A stretch of DNA of 26,313 nt from a virus. The notes under the pieces were generated by a model that saw nothing but the letters and a program-made list of their open reading frames with translations, did not search any database and was not told where the DNA came from. The position numbers and the translations under genes are program-made. Position 1 is the stretch's first letter. Each line of letters opens with the position of its first letter. The stretch spans positions 1 through 26,313 of the IMG/VR virus record IMGVR_UViG_3300003690_000122; one strand, written 5' to 3'. Of the stretch, positions 1 through 5,980 are shown in pieces.

Positions 1-522
1 TTCTCCACCAAGCGCACCCCACTTATCAGCACCTGTATAGGTATAGTTACCAGCTTTATCTACTGTAACATTAACATCACGTCCTAAAGCATCTTGATTT
101 GCAACAATATCATCAGCTATTTGTCGATCACGGGCTTGTATACCTCTATCTACTGTATCGAAATATCCCATATCTACAAGGTCATTATAACCCAATCCAG
201 AATCTATGCTTAATTCTCCTGTTTCAGCATCTCTTCCTGTTCCCTCTACATCTGTATAATCAGCCATGCCTTGTGCAGAACGGTCTTCTGCTTCTGCTTG
301 TGCCGCTGCATCCCCTGCTGCCGCAGCATCTTTGGCTTCTTCTGCTGCATGAGAACCCGGACCTCCTATACCTTCATAGTCTTCAAAGTCAGCATCACTT
401 AAATCATCAGAGTCATCATCTCCAAAGCAGCAATGGGTTCGTTCATATTCATTAAAATAGTTTAGCCACGGTTGTTTAGCGGGGCCATCATTCCACATCG
501 GTCTTTTAAATTCGTTCAACAT
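1..522 (-). CDS. Acidic hypothetical phage protein, C-terminus beyond window edge
   Basis: The frame opens at ATG 522 and stays open for 174 codons to the window edge, so the protein is incomplete at its C-terminus. An AGGG ribosome site lies 6 nt before the ATG. The start overlaps the end of the HlyC-like gene by 17 bp, so the two are probably translated together. The N-terminus has aromatic residues and a Cys-Cys pair (near residues 31-32). Next comes a strongly acidic stretch rich in Asp and Glu, then an Ala-Glu-rich low-complexity segment at about residues 58-85. I do not recognise a family. Its place among leftward holin and packaging genes suggests a virion or virion-associated protein, which is inference only. 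Confidence 0.7.
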   Translation of the reverse strand, partial: MLNEFKRPMWNDGPAKQPWLNYFNEYERTHCCFGDDDSDDLSDADFEDYEGIGGPGSHAAEEAKDAAAAGDAAAQAEAEDRSAQGMADYTDVEGTGRDAETGELSIDSGLGYNDLVDMGYFDTVDRGIQARDRQIADDIVANQDALGRDVNVTVDKAGNYTYTGADKWGALGGE

Positions 523-868
523 TGTTCACCCTATTGCTCCCCAACCGTTTAAAATTAACTTTATTTGGTAATCCATTTTCTTTACGTATTATATCTAATC
601 TACGCATAGCTTTTATGGCACCGCCGTTTGGACATAAAACATTAATAATCCAAAAATTATTTCCACTATTCCAATCTTCTGCTTGAAGCTTATGTTTATT
701 TTGTTTGTAAGCTTCTGATATACTATCAGATAAAAATCCCCAACTTATAAAACAACTAGGAACTTCTTTATCATTATATAATCTATATTGCCCCAATCTT
801 AAAGGTGGTATTATTATTCTTTGTATGCCGCTTAGTCTCATATCTTTAAATCTTGGACATAAAGACAT
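506..868 (-). CDS. HlyC-like (toxin-activating lysine acyltransferase fold) protein, catalytic residues replaced
   Basis: The pattern matches the HlyC family from memory of the E. coli HlyC sequence: QYRL near residue 28, ISWGFLSD at 41-48, EDWNSG at 64-69, then a W-I-I segment and P-N-G. HlyC proteins transfer an acyl chain from acyl-ACP to lysines of RTX toxins. In the aligned positions the catalytic His23 of HlyC is Phe7 here and Asp92 is Asn76, so the classical activity is doubtful. No RTX target is visible in the window. The ATG at 868 is my choice (120 residues), with an AAGG 11 nt upstream. A TTG at 958 would give 150 residues but overlaps the holin-like gene by 68 bp. The extra N-terminal residues do resemble the HlyC helix, so that longer start is possible. 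Confidence 0.72.
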   Translation of the reverse strand: MSLCPRFKDMRLSGIQRIIIPPLRLGQYRLYNDKEVPSCFISWGFLSDSISEAYKQNKHKLQAEDWNSGNNFWIINVLCPNGGAIKAMRRLDIIRKENGLPNKVNFKRLGSNRVNNVERI

Positions 869-890
869 TAACAATAATACCTTTTCTAAG

Positions 891-1184
891 TCACTTTGAT
901 AATCGTGTTGCAATAATCTCTTCTGCCTTTGGTAGTAATCTAATACCACAGTATCCAATCAGGAATGCTATGGCTGGACCCCAAGTCATATCCAAGGCCC
1001 AATGTTTCATTATTGGTGGGATAAACCACTCTGCAGCTATCCACCCTACAATAACTGCTAGAAGAATATCCTTTAAAGCAGTCCAGTTAAAGTTCTTCTT
1101 TGTTAATACATTTGTTAAACCGCCTACACCGCTTGATAAAATACAACAAGTCTTTGCGCCTAGCGTTTGAATCAACCACTCCAT
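891..1184 (-). CDS. Holin-like membrane protein
   Basis: A 97-residue protein starts at ATG 1184, chosen because AAAGGAGA lies 7 nt upstream. Two hydrophobic segments are visible, at about residues 36-55 (ILLAVIVGWIAAEWFIPP) and 65-82 (WGPAIAFLIGYCGIRLL), with a charged C-terminal tail. The small size, paired membrane segments and the GxxG in the last one resemble phage holins of the kind that permeabilise the inner membrane for endolysin release. A shorter hydrophobic N-terminal stretch containing GGLTNVL may form a third segment. It sits between the broken terminase gene and the HlyC-like gene. The promoter at 1241-1269 probably drives it, with a leader of about 50 nt. Confidence 0.6.
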   Translation of the reverse strand: MEWLIQTLGAKTCCILSSGVGGLTNVLTKKNFNWTALKDILLAVIVGWIAAEWFIPPIMKHWALDMTWGPAIAFLIGYCGIRLLPKAEEIIATRLSK

Positions 1185-1240
1185 AACTGTTCTCCTTTTA
1201 AACTGTAACCATATACTATCCAATATTTTTGTTATACACT

Positions 1241-1269
1241 ATTATACCATACTTTTTGCTTCAATGCAA
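1241..1269 (-). promoter_or_regulatory. Sigma-70-type promoter, TTGCAT-N17-TATAAT
   Basis: On the minus strand TTGCAT (1269-1264) is followed after exactly 17 nt by a consensus TATAAT (1246-1241). It faces the holin-like gene and lies just past the end of the terminase fragment. The same -35/spacing/-10 combination recurs at 2702-2730 and 8865-8893. Confidence 0.7.
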
Positions 1270-1270
1270 A

Positions 1271-2293
1271 TTAAAATGTCCAATAAGTTTTTTTCTTCTC
1301 AGTTACTTCATCATCATACTCTGGATCATCAGGGTGTGTTAGATGCCAAGACTCCTTCATATAATGTATAGCCATTGTCATGGCATCCACTTGGTCATCA
1401 TGTGCCGCATTGGGAAACCTTAGTAATTCTTCTATTAATTCATCTGACCACTTCTTGTTATTGGGTATCCACATTCTACCAGCTTCTATGATAGGCGAAG
1501 CTGCATATACTCTGGATACCTTATCTCTATCTGGATTATACTCCAGTACAGGTAGACCACCTCTACGCATATCTTGTATCAGAGACTGCCCACTGGCCTT
1601 CTTCTCCACCATACACACGTCTGGCTTGTGTTCATTGTAGAGTTTCTGTGCAAGCTTCCTTAGTTCTGGATATTCAAACCTACCTCTGATGTTTCCCAGT
1701 AAGATTAGGTTGGGGGTAAAGTCCTCTATACCATTCTCATCCTGATTAAACATGGAGAATATACCCCATGTCTGTATCACACTGTAATCAGCCGTAGTCT
1801 TGGTAGAGAATGCAGTATCATATGTTTGTATTATAAAATCACAGGTAGGTGGTTCTTCGTATTCCCAATGCTTCAACCATTTCTTCTTTATAATCCCACC
1901 TTCTTCTGGTGTGGGGTCTTGCATGTACAGTGCATTCCAGTATCTGCTACCATTACTTGCTTTGATCTCGCTTTCGTCCATTCTAAGGACTTCATCGCTC
2001 TTCCATTCGGGAAAGTAACTAGAGCCTACAGGTAAGTCAAGCAATTGCGCTGCTTCTTCGTCCACCCATGCAGGTATTCTAATTACTTCCCAAGGGATCG
2101 TTTCAAACTCTCCCATATTCTCCTGTTGTTTTAGCAACCATCCACACAGGTCATCATAGTGGTAGCGTGTATTGATAATAACTATGGCTCCATTGGGCAT
2201 TATGCGGGTTCTAAGCCCTGCTGGGTACCATTCCTTGATATATCTCCTACCTGATGCACTAATAGCATCGTCTTCAGACATCACATCGTCCAA
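1271..2293 (-). pseudogene. terL: Terminase large subunit, C-terminal fragment (nuclease part)
   Basis: This frame encodes the rest of the ATPase and the RuvC-like nuclease of a terminase large subunit. It reads GRGAHIAILDD just before the listed start, which is the Walker B region, then INTRYH, and nuclease carboxylates in QTYDTAFS, VCMVEKKASG and AHDDQVDAM. It lacks its own N-terminus, and the homologous frame shift places it one frame off from the 2281-2694 fragment. Relative to family members, an estimated 35-45 residues linking the two parts are missing. A TGATG overlap at 2283-2279 would let ribosomes restart at ATG 2281, but that would not restore the lost segment. Either the gene is dead or the sequence has a deletion artefact. 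Confidence 0.85.
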
Positions 2294-2694
2294 TATAGCA
2301 ATATGTGCGCCACGTCCGTATTGACTACATCCCGTACAGATCGACCAAAATCACTGGATAACTGGTCACTATGGGAGACAGTCAGTATCTCATGTGTAGG
2401 ATTCCTACCAATATACCAAGCAGGAAAGAGTTTAGAGCAGATAACAGACTTAGAAGACCGTGGTGGAAGAAAGACCATCAGCCGTTTTACTTTACCAGCT
2501 TCTAATTCTTTTAGTTTATCTGATATAACTTCTATATGTCTTCCCATTCGCCAATCAGAGACAAGCATAGGAGCCATTCTTCTGACGAATGTGAGGAAAT
2601 CATCTTTAGATTCTTGATTTACTTTAGTATCTAGTAAATCTTTTAGATTAATAAAGGGTTGTAGGTACTCGTTAGTACTTTCTAGTAATTCCAT
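2281..2694 (-). pseudogene. terL: Terminase large subunit, N-terminal fragment (Walker A part)
   Basis: This carries the N-terminal helices and the P-loop of a terminase ATPase: LPPRSSKSVICSKLFPAWY around residues 76-94, a Ser variant of the usual PPRHGKS, then TVSHSDQLSSDFGRSVRD. Family similarity ends at about VVNT. The last ten residues (VAHILLYWTM) are the Walker B coding DNA read in the wrong frame. Terminases pump phage DNA into the prohead, and this split product could not do so alone. The start is ATG 2694, which lies only 7 nt after a TATAAT, so the message may be leaderless. Confidence 0.85.
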
Positions 2695-2701
2695 AGATAC
2701 T

Positions 2702-2730
2702 ATTATACACTATTTAGTCCTCCAATGCAA
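2702..2730 (-). promoter_or_regulatory. Sigma-70-type promoter, TTGCAT-N17-TATAAT, abutting the terminase start
   Basis: TTGCAT (2730-2725), a 17-nt spacer and TATAAT (2707-2702) on the minus strand. The terminase ATG follows after 7 nt, so transcription would begin at or near the start codon. A GGAGG lies inside the spacer but would not be transcribed. Confidence 0.7.
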
Positions 2731-2765
2731 CTATTAAATTAAAATAAATATAAATAATATAAATT

Positions 2766-2787
2766 AAAGTAACTTTAAAGTAACTTT
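2766..2787. repeat. Two tandem copies of an 11-bp palindrome
   Basis: AAAGTAACTTT occurs twice with no gap (2766-2776 and 2777-2787). Each copy is an inverted repeat around a central A, as expected for a binding site of a dimeric protein or an origin iteron. Confidence 0.6.
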
Positions 2788-2881
2788 ATAGCCGCCGATT
2801 GGTTTTGAAGAGAAGTCCGTAATTTTTTAAAAATATATGGCAGTGCTGTTTTATATATATATCATGTGCGTGTGTATTTTT

Positions 2882-2898
2882 CCCCCTACCCCCACCCC
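2882..2898 (-). other. G-rich tract on the minus strand, possible G-quadruplex
   Basis: The plus strand has runs of 5, 5 and 4 C separated by 1-2 nt. The minus strand is thus three tight G-runs, with a further GGG some 15 nt before them in minus-strand order (2914-2916). This is exceptional in such an AT-rich sequence. Confidence 0.4.
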
Positions 2899-2921
2899 AA
2901 GCCTCGGCGGGATGCCCAAAT

Positions 2922-3213
2922 GACTCCGTAGGAGTCCCATCTAACTCTTTTAGAAAACCCTGAGTTCTTACGAAGGGTTTTCAAGAGTTAGTAGGAACTT
3001 TTCAGCCAAATTCTGTTGCAAATTTACCACAGTTACTGTGAAAATCATCCGAAGGATGGACAGAATGGCAACATGGTCTACTCTGTAGACACTTGGCAGA
3101 ATATGTTAAGCCATTGAGATTGTTACACAATCTTACACATTGCCTCACACTGAGCAACTACGTTGCCATGATGAGATGCAGAGCATCTTGACGAGGGACT
3201 TGACAAAGCCAAG
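2922..3213 (+). ncRNA. Candidate structured RNA: array of triloop hairpins with long-range stems
   Basis: Perfect stems closed by 3-nt loops are at 2922-2936 (6 bp, gta), 3028-3040 (5 bp, tta), 3046-3058 (5 bp, gaa), 3076-3090 (6 bp, tct), 3117-3133 (7 bp, tac) and 3174-3188 (6 bp, aga). A seventh at 3140-3157 (loop cac) has one bulged C. Two long-range stems enclose them: 3010-3016 with 3060-3066, and ATGGCAAC 3065-3072 with GTTGCCAT 3162-3169. A bulged double stem (2941-2991) belongs to the hairpin family described separately. No open frame of note covers the stretch. The sense strand is not certain because the stems work on both strands. Plus is preferred because the rightward genes follow it. 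Confidence 0.6.
2941..2991 (+). repeat. Hairpin-family element H1
   Basis: CTAACTCTT (2941-2949) pairs with 2983-2991, and GAAAACCCT (2953-2961) pairs with 2974-2982. The 12-nt loop is GAGTTCTTACGA, the same loop as in H2 and H3, although the stem sequence differs completely. It lies inside the structured region. Confidence 0.75.
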
Positions 3214-3222
3214 ACGATATAC

Positions 3223-3270
3223 TAATTAATATCTTTAGTAGAGTTCTTACGATACTAAAGAGATTAATTA
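3223..3270 (+). repeat. Hairpin-family element H2
   Basis: An 18-bp stem with one mismatch (3223-3240 with 3253-3270) closes the loop GAGTTCTTACGA (3241-3252). The outer part is TAATTAAT. It stands 34 nt before the first rightward gene. Confidence 0.8.
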
Positions 3271-3304
3271 GATTATAATTACAACCAACCAACTGGAGCG
3301 ACCA

Positions 3305-3472
3305 ATGCAAGATATTACAAATTTACAATTTGAGATCGACCAATTCCTGAATGGTGAGTTCGATGTATTCACGAGCTTGTGCGGCAACGGTATAGACCTT
3401 CATAACCGCTTCGGTTATGTTGCAACATACGATGATGCAGAAGATTTACGCCACGAGATTTTCAAAGATTAA
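3305..3472 (+). CDS. Small early protein (55 aa), paralogue of the 4678 gene
   Basis: ATG 3305 follows a GGAG 8 nt upstream. The protein is acidic and has the segment FLNGEFDVFT, which closely matches FLNGTYDSVT of the 51-residue protein at 4678, so the two look like diverged copies. Function is unknown. The coding DNA carries an 8-bp triloop hairpin at 3401-3419. It is the first gene of the rightward early region. Its stop codon lies within the TTAATTAA arm of the next hairpin element. Confidence 0.7.
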   Translation: MQDITNLQFEIDQFLNGEFDVFTSLCGNGIDLHNRFGYVATYDDAEDLRHEIFKD

Positions 3473-3521
3473 TTAAAAGCTCTGTAGTAGAGTTCTTACG
3501 ATACTACAGAGCGTTAATTAA
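3469..3521 (+). repeat. Hairpin-family element H3
   Basis: TTAATTAA and GCTCTGTAGTA (3479-3489) pair with TACTACAGAGC (3502-3512) and TTAATTAA (3514-3521). The loop is GAGTTCTTACGA. It fills the gap between two small genes. Confidence 0.85.
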
Positions 3522-3534
3522 ATAGGAGGATAAA

Positions 3535-3687
3535 ATGTTTTTACTTCCAGATGATATAGATGTTCCTGCATCAAGACGAGATTTATCTAGTGAAGGGAAT
3601 GTACGATGGTTGCTGAGAAATTTAGCTGTAAAAAATAAAACACATCCTAAATTTAAACTGATTATGAATCAGTTGAAAGGAAAATAA
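3535..3687 (+). CDS. Small hypothetical early protein (50 aa)
   Basis: ATG 3535 has an ideal AGGAGG site 6 nt upstream. The 50-residue product is basic towards its C-terminus (NLAVKNKTHPKFK, then a GK end) with an acidic start (LLPDDIDVPASRRD). No family is recognised. It lies just downstream of hairpin H3, which may control or process its message, and 3 nt before the next gene. Confidence 0.65.
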   Translation: MFLLPDDIDVPASRRDLSSEGNVRWLLRNLAVKNKTHPKFKLIMNQLKGK

Positions 3688-3690
3688 AAG

Positions 3691-3906
3691 ATGAAAAGAA
3701 AAACAGGCAGAATTTATGACGGGCCACAAATTTTAGAAATAATAACTGTGGAAAACGGCTTTGATTTTATAGATGAAAGCCGTGGGTTAGGGGGTCATGT
3801 ACCATGGCCCGACAATTATGCAATGTCGATACATAATTTATCGGAATTGGATATCTTTAATCATGTTCTGTATTGTTATGATCATGGTTCATACGTTTAC
3901 AACTAA
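3691..3906 (+). CDS. Hypothetical early protein (71 aa)
   Basis: ATG 3691 is preceded by AAAGGAAAATAAAAG, a usable ribosome site. The protein is mixed charged and aromatic, with GFDFIDESRGLGGH in the middle and a Tyr/His-rich end (CYDHGSYVYN). No domain is recognised. Its place in a run of small genes suggests a host-directed early function, by inference only. Confidence 0.65.
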   Translation: MKRKTGRIYDGPQILEIITVENGFDFIDESRGLGGHVPWPDNYAMSIHNLSELDIFNHVLYCYDHGSYVYN

Positions 3907-3925
3907 CTGGAAGGGTAAAGATAAA

Positions 3926-4057
3926 ATGACTGAATATGGTGGTACACTTGAAGAAAGATACGAAAATTATTTAACTTGGGCTGATGATGGTAGAGGTGGT
4001 GACAATACTAGAAATGGTGAACCATTGCTAACCTTTGATGAATGGTTAAATAATTAA
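3926..4057 (+). CDS. Small acidic hypothetical protein (43 aa)
   Basis: The start at ATG 3926 has GGAAGGG upstream. Longer readings in this frame run back through the previous gene and are unlikely. The product is acidic, with two Trp (TWADDGRGGDN and FDEWLNN). The motif LTFDEWL is common at the end of small phage proteins. Function is unknown. Confidence 0.6.
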   Translation: MTEYGGTLEERYENYLTWADDGRGGDNTRNGEPLLTFDEWLNN

Positions 4058-4072
4058 TTAAGAGGATTTGCT

Positions 4073-4246
4073 ATGCAATGTCTATTCGAAGTCAAGTCAG
4101 TCTATGGTCGGAATAAGGTATATCCAGCCTGTGACAAATCGTCGCTACTTGCCAAACTTTCTGGCAAGACAACACTAACCAATGAAACACTAGCCATAGC
4201 TAAACAGCTAGGGTACACTTTCAAACAAAAGGAAGTATTATTATGA
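4073..4246 (+). CDS. Small hypothetical phage protein (57 aa)
   Basis: ATG 4073 follows AGAGGA 7 nt upstream. The layout is a Cys-containing N-terminal strand (QCLFEVKSVYG), then SLLAKLSGKTTLTNETLA and a final IAKQLGY. The pattern LL..L.GK.TLT..TL is one I associate with small hypothetical proteins of marine phages, but no function is known to me. Its stop overlaps the next start as ATGA, so the two are translationally coupled. Confidence 0.65.
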   Translation: MQCLFEVKSVYGRNKVYPACDKSSLLAKLSGKTTLTNETLAIAKQLGYTFKQKEVLL

Positions 4247-4428
4247 TTGAAAAAATAACAGTAACATTAGGAATATTAGTTGGGATATTCCTAATATTGA
4301 GTGGTATATTGCTACCCTTTGACCTCACTTTACAAGTGTTATTGGGCTTGATGGGAATGGTAATTATAGTAGCTTGCACAGTCTACTTAGACTATGTGAT
4401 ATGTAACAACAAATACTTTGGAGAATAA
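4243..4428 (+). CDS. Small two-helix membrane protein (61 aa)
   Basis: Two hydrophobic helices, at about residues 5-24 (ITVTLGILVGIFLILSGILL) and 28-50, are separated by a short acidic turn, with a charged C-terminus. It probably sits in the host inner membrane. The start overlaps the stop of the previous gene (ATGA). A perfect 11-bp inverted repeat with an 8-nt loop (4266-4295) lies in its coding DNA. Function is unknown. Superinfection exclusion or membrane targeting are possibilities only. Confidence 0.65.
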   Translation: MIEKITVTLGILVGIFLILSGILLPFDLTLQVLLGLMGMVIIVACTVYLDYVICNNKYFGE

Positions 4429-4429
4429 C

Positions 4430-4588
4430 ATGACACGCAAACATTACGTAAAAATAGCAGAGCTATTGGCAAAAACTAATGCTTCTCAAGAGGTAATCAA
4501 CGGTATGATTGATATATGCCTTGAAGATAACCCAAGGTTTGACCTTGATAGATTTAAGGATTATATCTTCGATAAAACTACGATTTGA
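4430..4588 (+). CDS. Small hypothetical protein (52 aa)
   Basis: The start is ATG 4430, 1 nt after the previous stop, with TTTGGAGAATAAC upstream. It begins MTRKHYVKIAELLAKT and ends DNPRFDLDRFKDYI. This is a pattern seen in many short phage proteins of unknown function, apparently all-helical. No catalytic motif is visible. Confidence 0.65.
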   Translation: MTRKHYVKIAELLAKTNASQEVINGMIDICLEDNPRFDLDRFKDYIFDKTTI

Positions 4589-4677
4589 AAAAAAAATTAA
4601 ATTAAATGGGAACAAAAATAATTATCTACCGTCTTACCCCATGAGACCAACACTGAAACCACATTTGAAAGAGACCT

Positions 4678-4833
4678 ATGCACACACAAAACAAAACCCT
4701 AGAAGACCTTTTGATTAAACTTCAAGTTGAGTTCTTAAATGGTACATACGACTCAGTAACAGAGAACGCATTTAGAGACTTGACACTAGAGCAACTGGCA
4801 AAACTAAAAACTGCCTTTGATAAAATTAAATAG
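4678..4833 (+). CDS. Small early protein (51 aa), paralogue of the 3305 gene
   Basis: ATG 4678 has GAAAGAGA upstream. The segment FLNGTYDSVT matches FLNGEFDVFT in the 55-residue protein at 3305. The rest is helical and acidic to mixed (LTLEQLAKLKTAFDKIK). The 89 nt between the previous stop and this gene hold only frames of 12 and 25 codons. It is followed at once by hairpin H4. Confidence 0.65.
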   Translation: MHTQNKTLEDLLIKLQVEFLNGTYDSVTENAFRDLTLEQLAKLKTAFDKIK

Positions 4834-4840
4834 TGAATGG

Positions 4841-4890
4841 CTAATTGATGCCCATAGTAGAACTTTAGTGATACTATGGGTATCTATTAG
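4841..4890 (+). repeat. Hairpin-family element H4
   Basis: A 19-bp stem (4841-4859 with 4872-4890) with one mismatch and one G-U pair closes the loop GAACTTTAGTGA. The stem has CCCATAGTA where H5 has CCCTGTAGTA, with matching changes on the other arm. Confidence 0.82.
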
Positions 4891-4950
4891 GTATTGATAG
4901 CCTAACCCAAGCCAGTGGGGTTTGACATTGGCAACTAATCGGAGATTAAA

Positions 4951-5163
4951 ATGGAAAGAGTATTTGATGTTTACCAAGGTAAAAAGTGGGTAGAGCTAAA
5001 GCAAAAGGAAAAGGGTGACAGATCACTCTTTGATACGGCTGCTGAAGCTGGCAAAGCCATTCGTATTCGTGGACTAGCCAAGAACGGCAAGGAGTTCTTC
5101 AAAGTCATTAAGAACGCTGACGTATTGCCAGAGAGTGAGCCACTGTCACAACGGGCAGTGTAG
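4951..5163 (+). CDS. Small basic hypothetical protein (70 aa)
   Basis: ATG 4951 is preceded by CGGAGATTAAA. The protein starts as a beta-type segment (VFDVYQGKKWVELKQKEKG), followed by a helix (LFDTAAEAGKAIRI) and a second strand (GKEFFKVIKNADV). The overall layout suggests a small alpha/beta fold. No function is recognised. It is flanked by hairpins H4 and H5. Confidence 0.65.
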   Translation: MERVFDVYQGKKWVELKQKEKGDRSLFDTAAEAGKAIRIRGLAKNGKEFFKVIKNADVLPESEPLSQRAV

Positions 5164-5168
5164 TTTAC

Positions 5169-5221
5169 TTAATTAAAAGCCCTGTAGTAGAACTTTAGTG
5201 ATACTACAGGGCGTTAATTAA
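5169..5221 (+). repeat. Hairpin-family element H5
   Basis: TTAATTAA and GCCCTGTAGTA (5179-5189) pair with TACTACAGGGC (5202-5212) and TTAATTAA (5214-5221). The loop is GAACTTTAGTGA, as in H4. The ribosome site of the next gene follows immediately. Confidence 0.85.
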
Positions 5222-5232
5222 AGGATAGTATA

Positions 5233-5391
5233 ATGGACAGCACAGTATTAGAAGTTTATGTGAGAACATTTTTTACAACACTTAAAAGTGATGAGCCGGA
5301 ATTGTACAACAAAACCATGCGACTATTCAAAGCTGGCAAGGGTGACGCAGTACGAGATATTATGTGGGAAGTTTTCAGCAAGGGAAAATAA
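5233..5391 (+). CDS. Small hypothetical protein (52 aa)
   Basis: ATG 5233 follows AAAGGATAGTATA, directly after hairpin H5. The protein appears all-helical (LEVYVRTFFTTLKSDEPELY, then a lysine- and arginine-containing second helix ending VFSKGK). No family is recognised. Its stop lies 1 nt before the next start, so it is coupled to the HhH-type gene. Confidence 0.65.
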   Translation: MDSTVLEVYVRTFFTTLKSDEPELYNKTMRLFKAGKGDAVRDIMWEVFSKGK

Positions 5392-5392
5392 A

Positions 5393-5980
5393 ATGTTTGC
5401 AGAACATCAACCTCTTATAAGAGAATATGCCATGAAATCGCCAGACCATGTAGCTGATGTTGGGTATCTTGTATTGTCAACAATACAACAACAGTTTAGC
5501 GCAGTGCGTGAGAGCTATTGGGATATGAAAGATAAAGGGCTTGATAGCCGATTCGCATGGGGCAGTAAATCTAATGGTATAAAACGTATTCAAGCAACAA
5601 AGGATAGTATCTATAAAGATATGTTTGGACATTCACTGTCCCAATCTGAATTGCTTTTATGTGTTGCAGGTATACCGGGATTTGGATTAGTAAAAGCTGG
5701 TTTTTATATTCAAATGTGTACTGGTTCTATGGGTTGTTTAGACGTACATAACCTAAAAAGGTTTGGACTTTCACCTAATACATTCAAACTACCAAAGAAA
5801 CTAGGCTATGATACAGCTTTAAGAAAAGCTGACTTCTATCTGGAAACTATACATAAGTTCGGTGGCAGTGAGTACCTATGGAATAGCTGGTGTGACTACG
5901 TAGCTGCACTATATCCAAAGAAATTTAAAGATGGTGAACATGTGTCAAAGTGTCACATTGACTATCTCATAAACAGATAG
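5393..5980 (+). CDS. HhH-GPD-like protein, putative DNA glycosylase or base-modification enzyme
   Basis: A 195-residue protein from ATG 5393 (AAGGGA upstream). The core is a helix-hairpin-helix at residues 90-101 (CVAGIPGFGLVK), followed by GCLDVHNLKRFG at 115-125. This mirrors the L-P-G-x-G...D-T-H arrangement of HhH-GPD glycosylases. Asp117 matches the catalytic aspartate. The Lys of endonuclease III type enzymes is not in its usual place, so a lyase activity is not supported. Such proteins flip out and act on bases. A base-salvage or hypermodification role is possible, since the next gene is ParB-like. The frame is open further upstream, but this start has the better ribosome site and does not overlap the preceding gene. 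Confidence 0.6.
   Translation: MFAEHQPLIREYAMKSPDHVADVGYLVLSTIQQQFSAVRESYWDMKDKGLDSRFAWGSKSNGIKRIQATKDSIYKDMFGHSLSQSELLLCVAGIPGFGLVKAGFYIQMCTGSMGCLDVHNLKRFGLSPNTFKLPKKLGYDTALRKADFYLETIHKFGGSEYLWNSWCDYVAALYPKKFKDGEHVSKCHIDYLINR

Larger units (their letters stand above)
2731..2920. other. Gene-free AT-rich spacer with palindromes and a C-rich tract
   Basis: There is no plausible gene here. The first part is almost pure A/T and carries two tandem palindromes. A second AT-rich stretch (2820-2868) has an imperfect inverted repeat around CAGTGCTG flanked by ATATAT runs. The end is strikingly C-rich. Together with its place between divergent modules, this is a reasonable candidate for a replication origin or control region. 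That is inference only. Confidence 0.4.

Noticed and set aside
99-455. Long plus-strand frame over the left edge
   Set aside because: It is Leu/His-rich and antisense to the better-supported leftward acidic protein, whose frame has a ribosome site and is open to the edge.
4606-4718. Short frames of 12 and 25 codons between the 4430 and 4678 genes
   Set aside because: They lack ribosome sites and protein-like composition. The 25-codon one overlaps the better 4678 gene in another frame.
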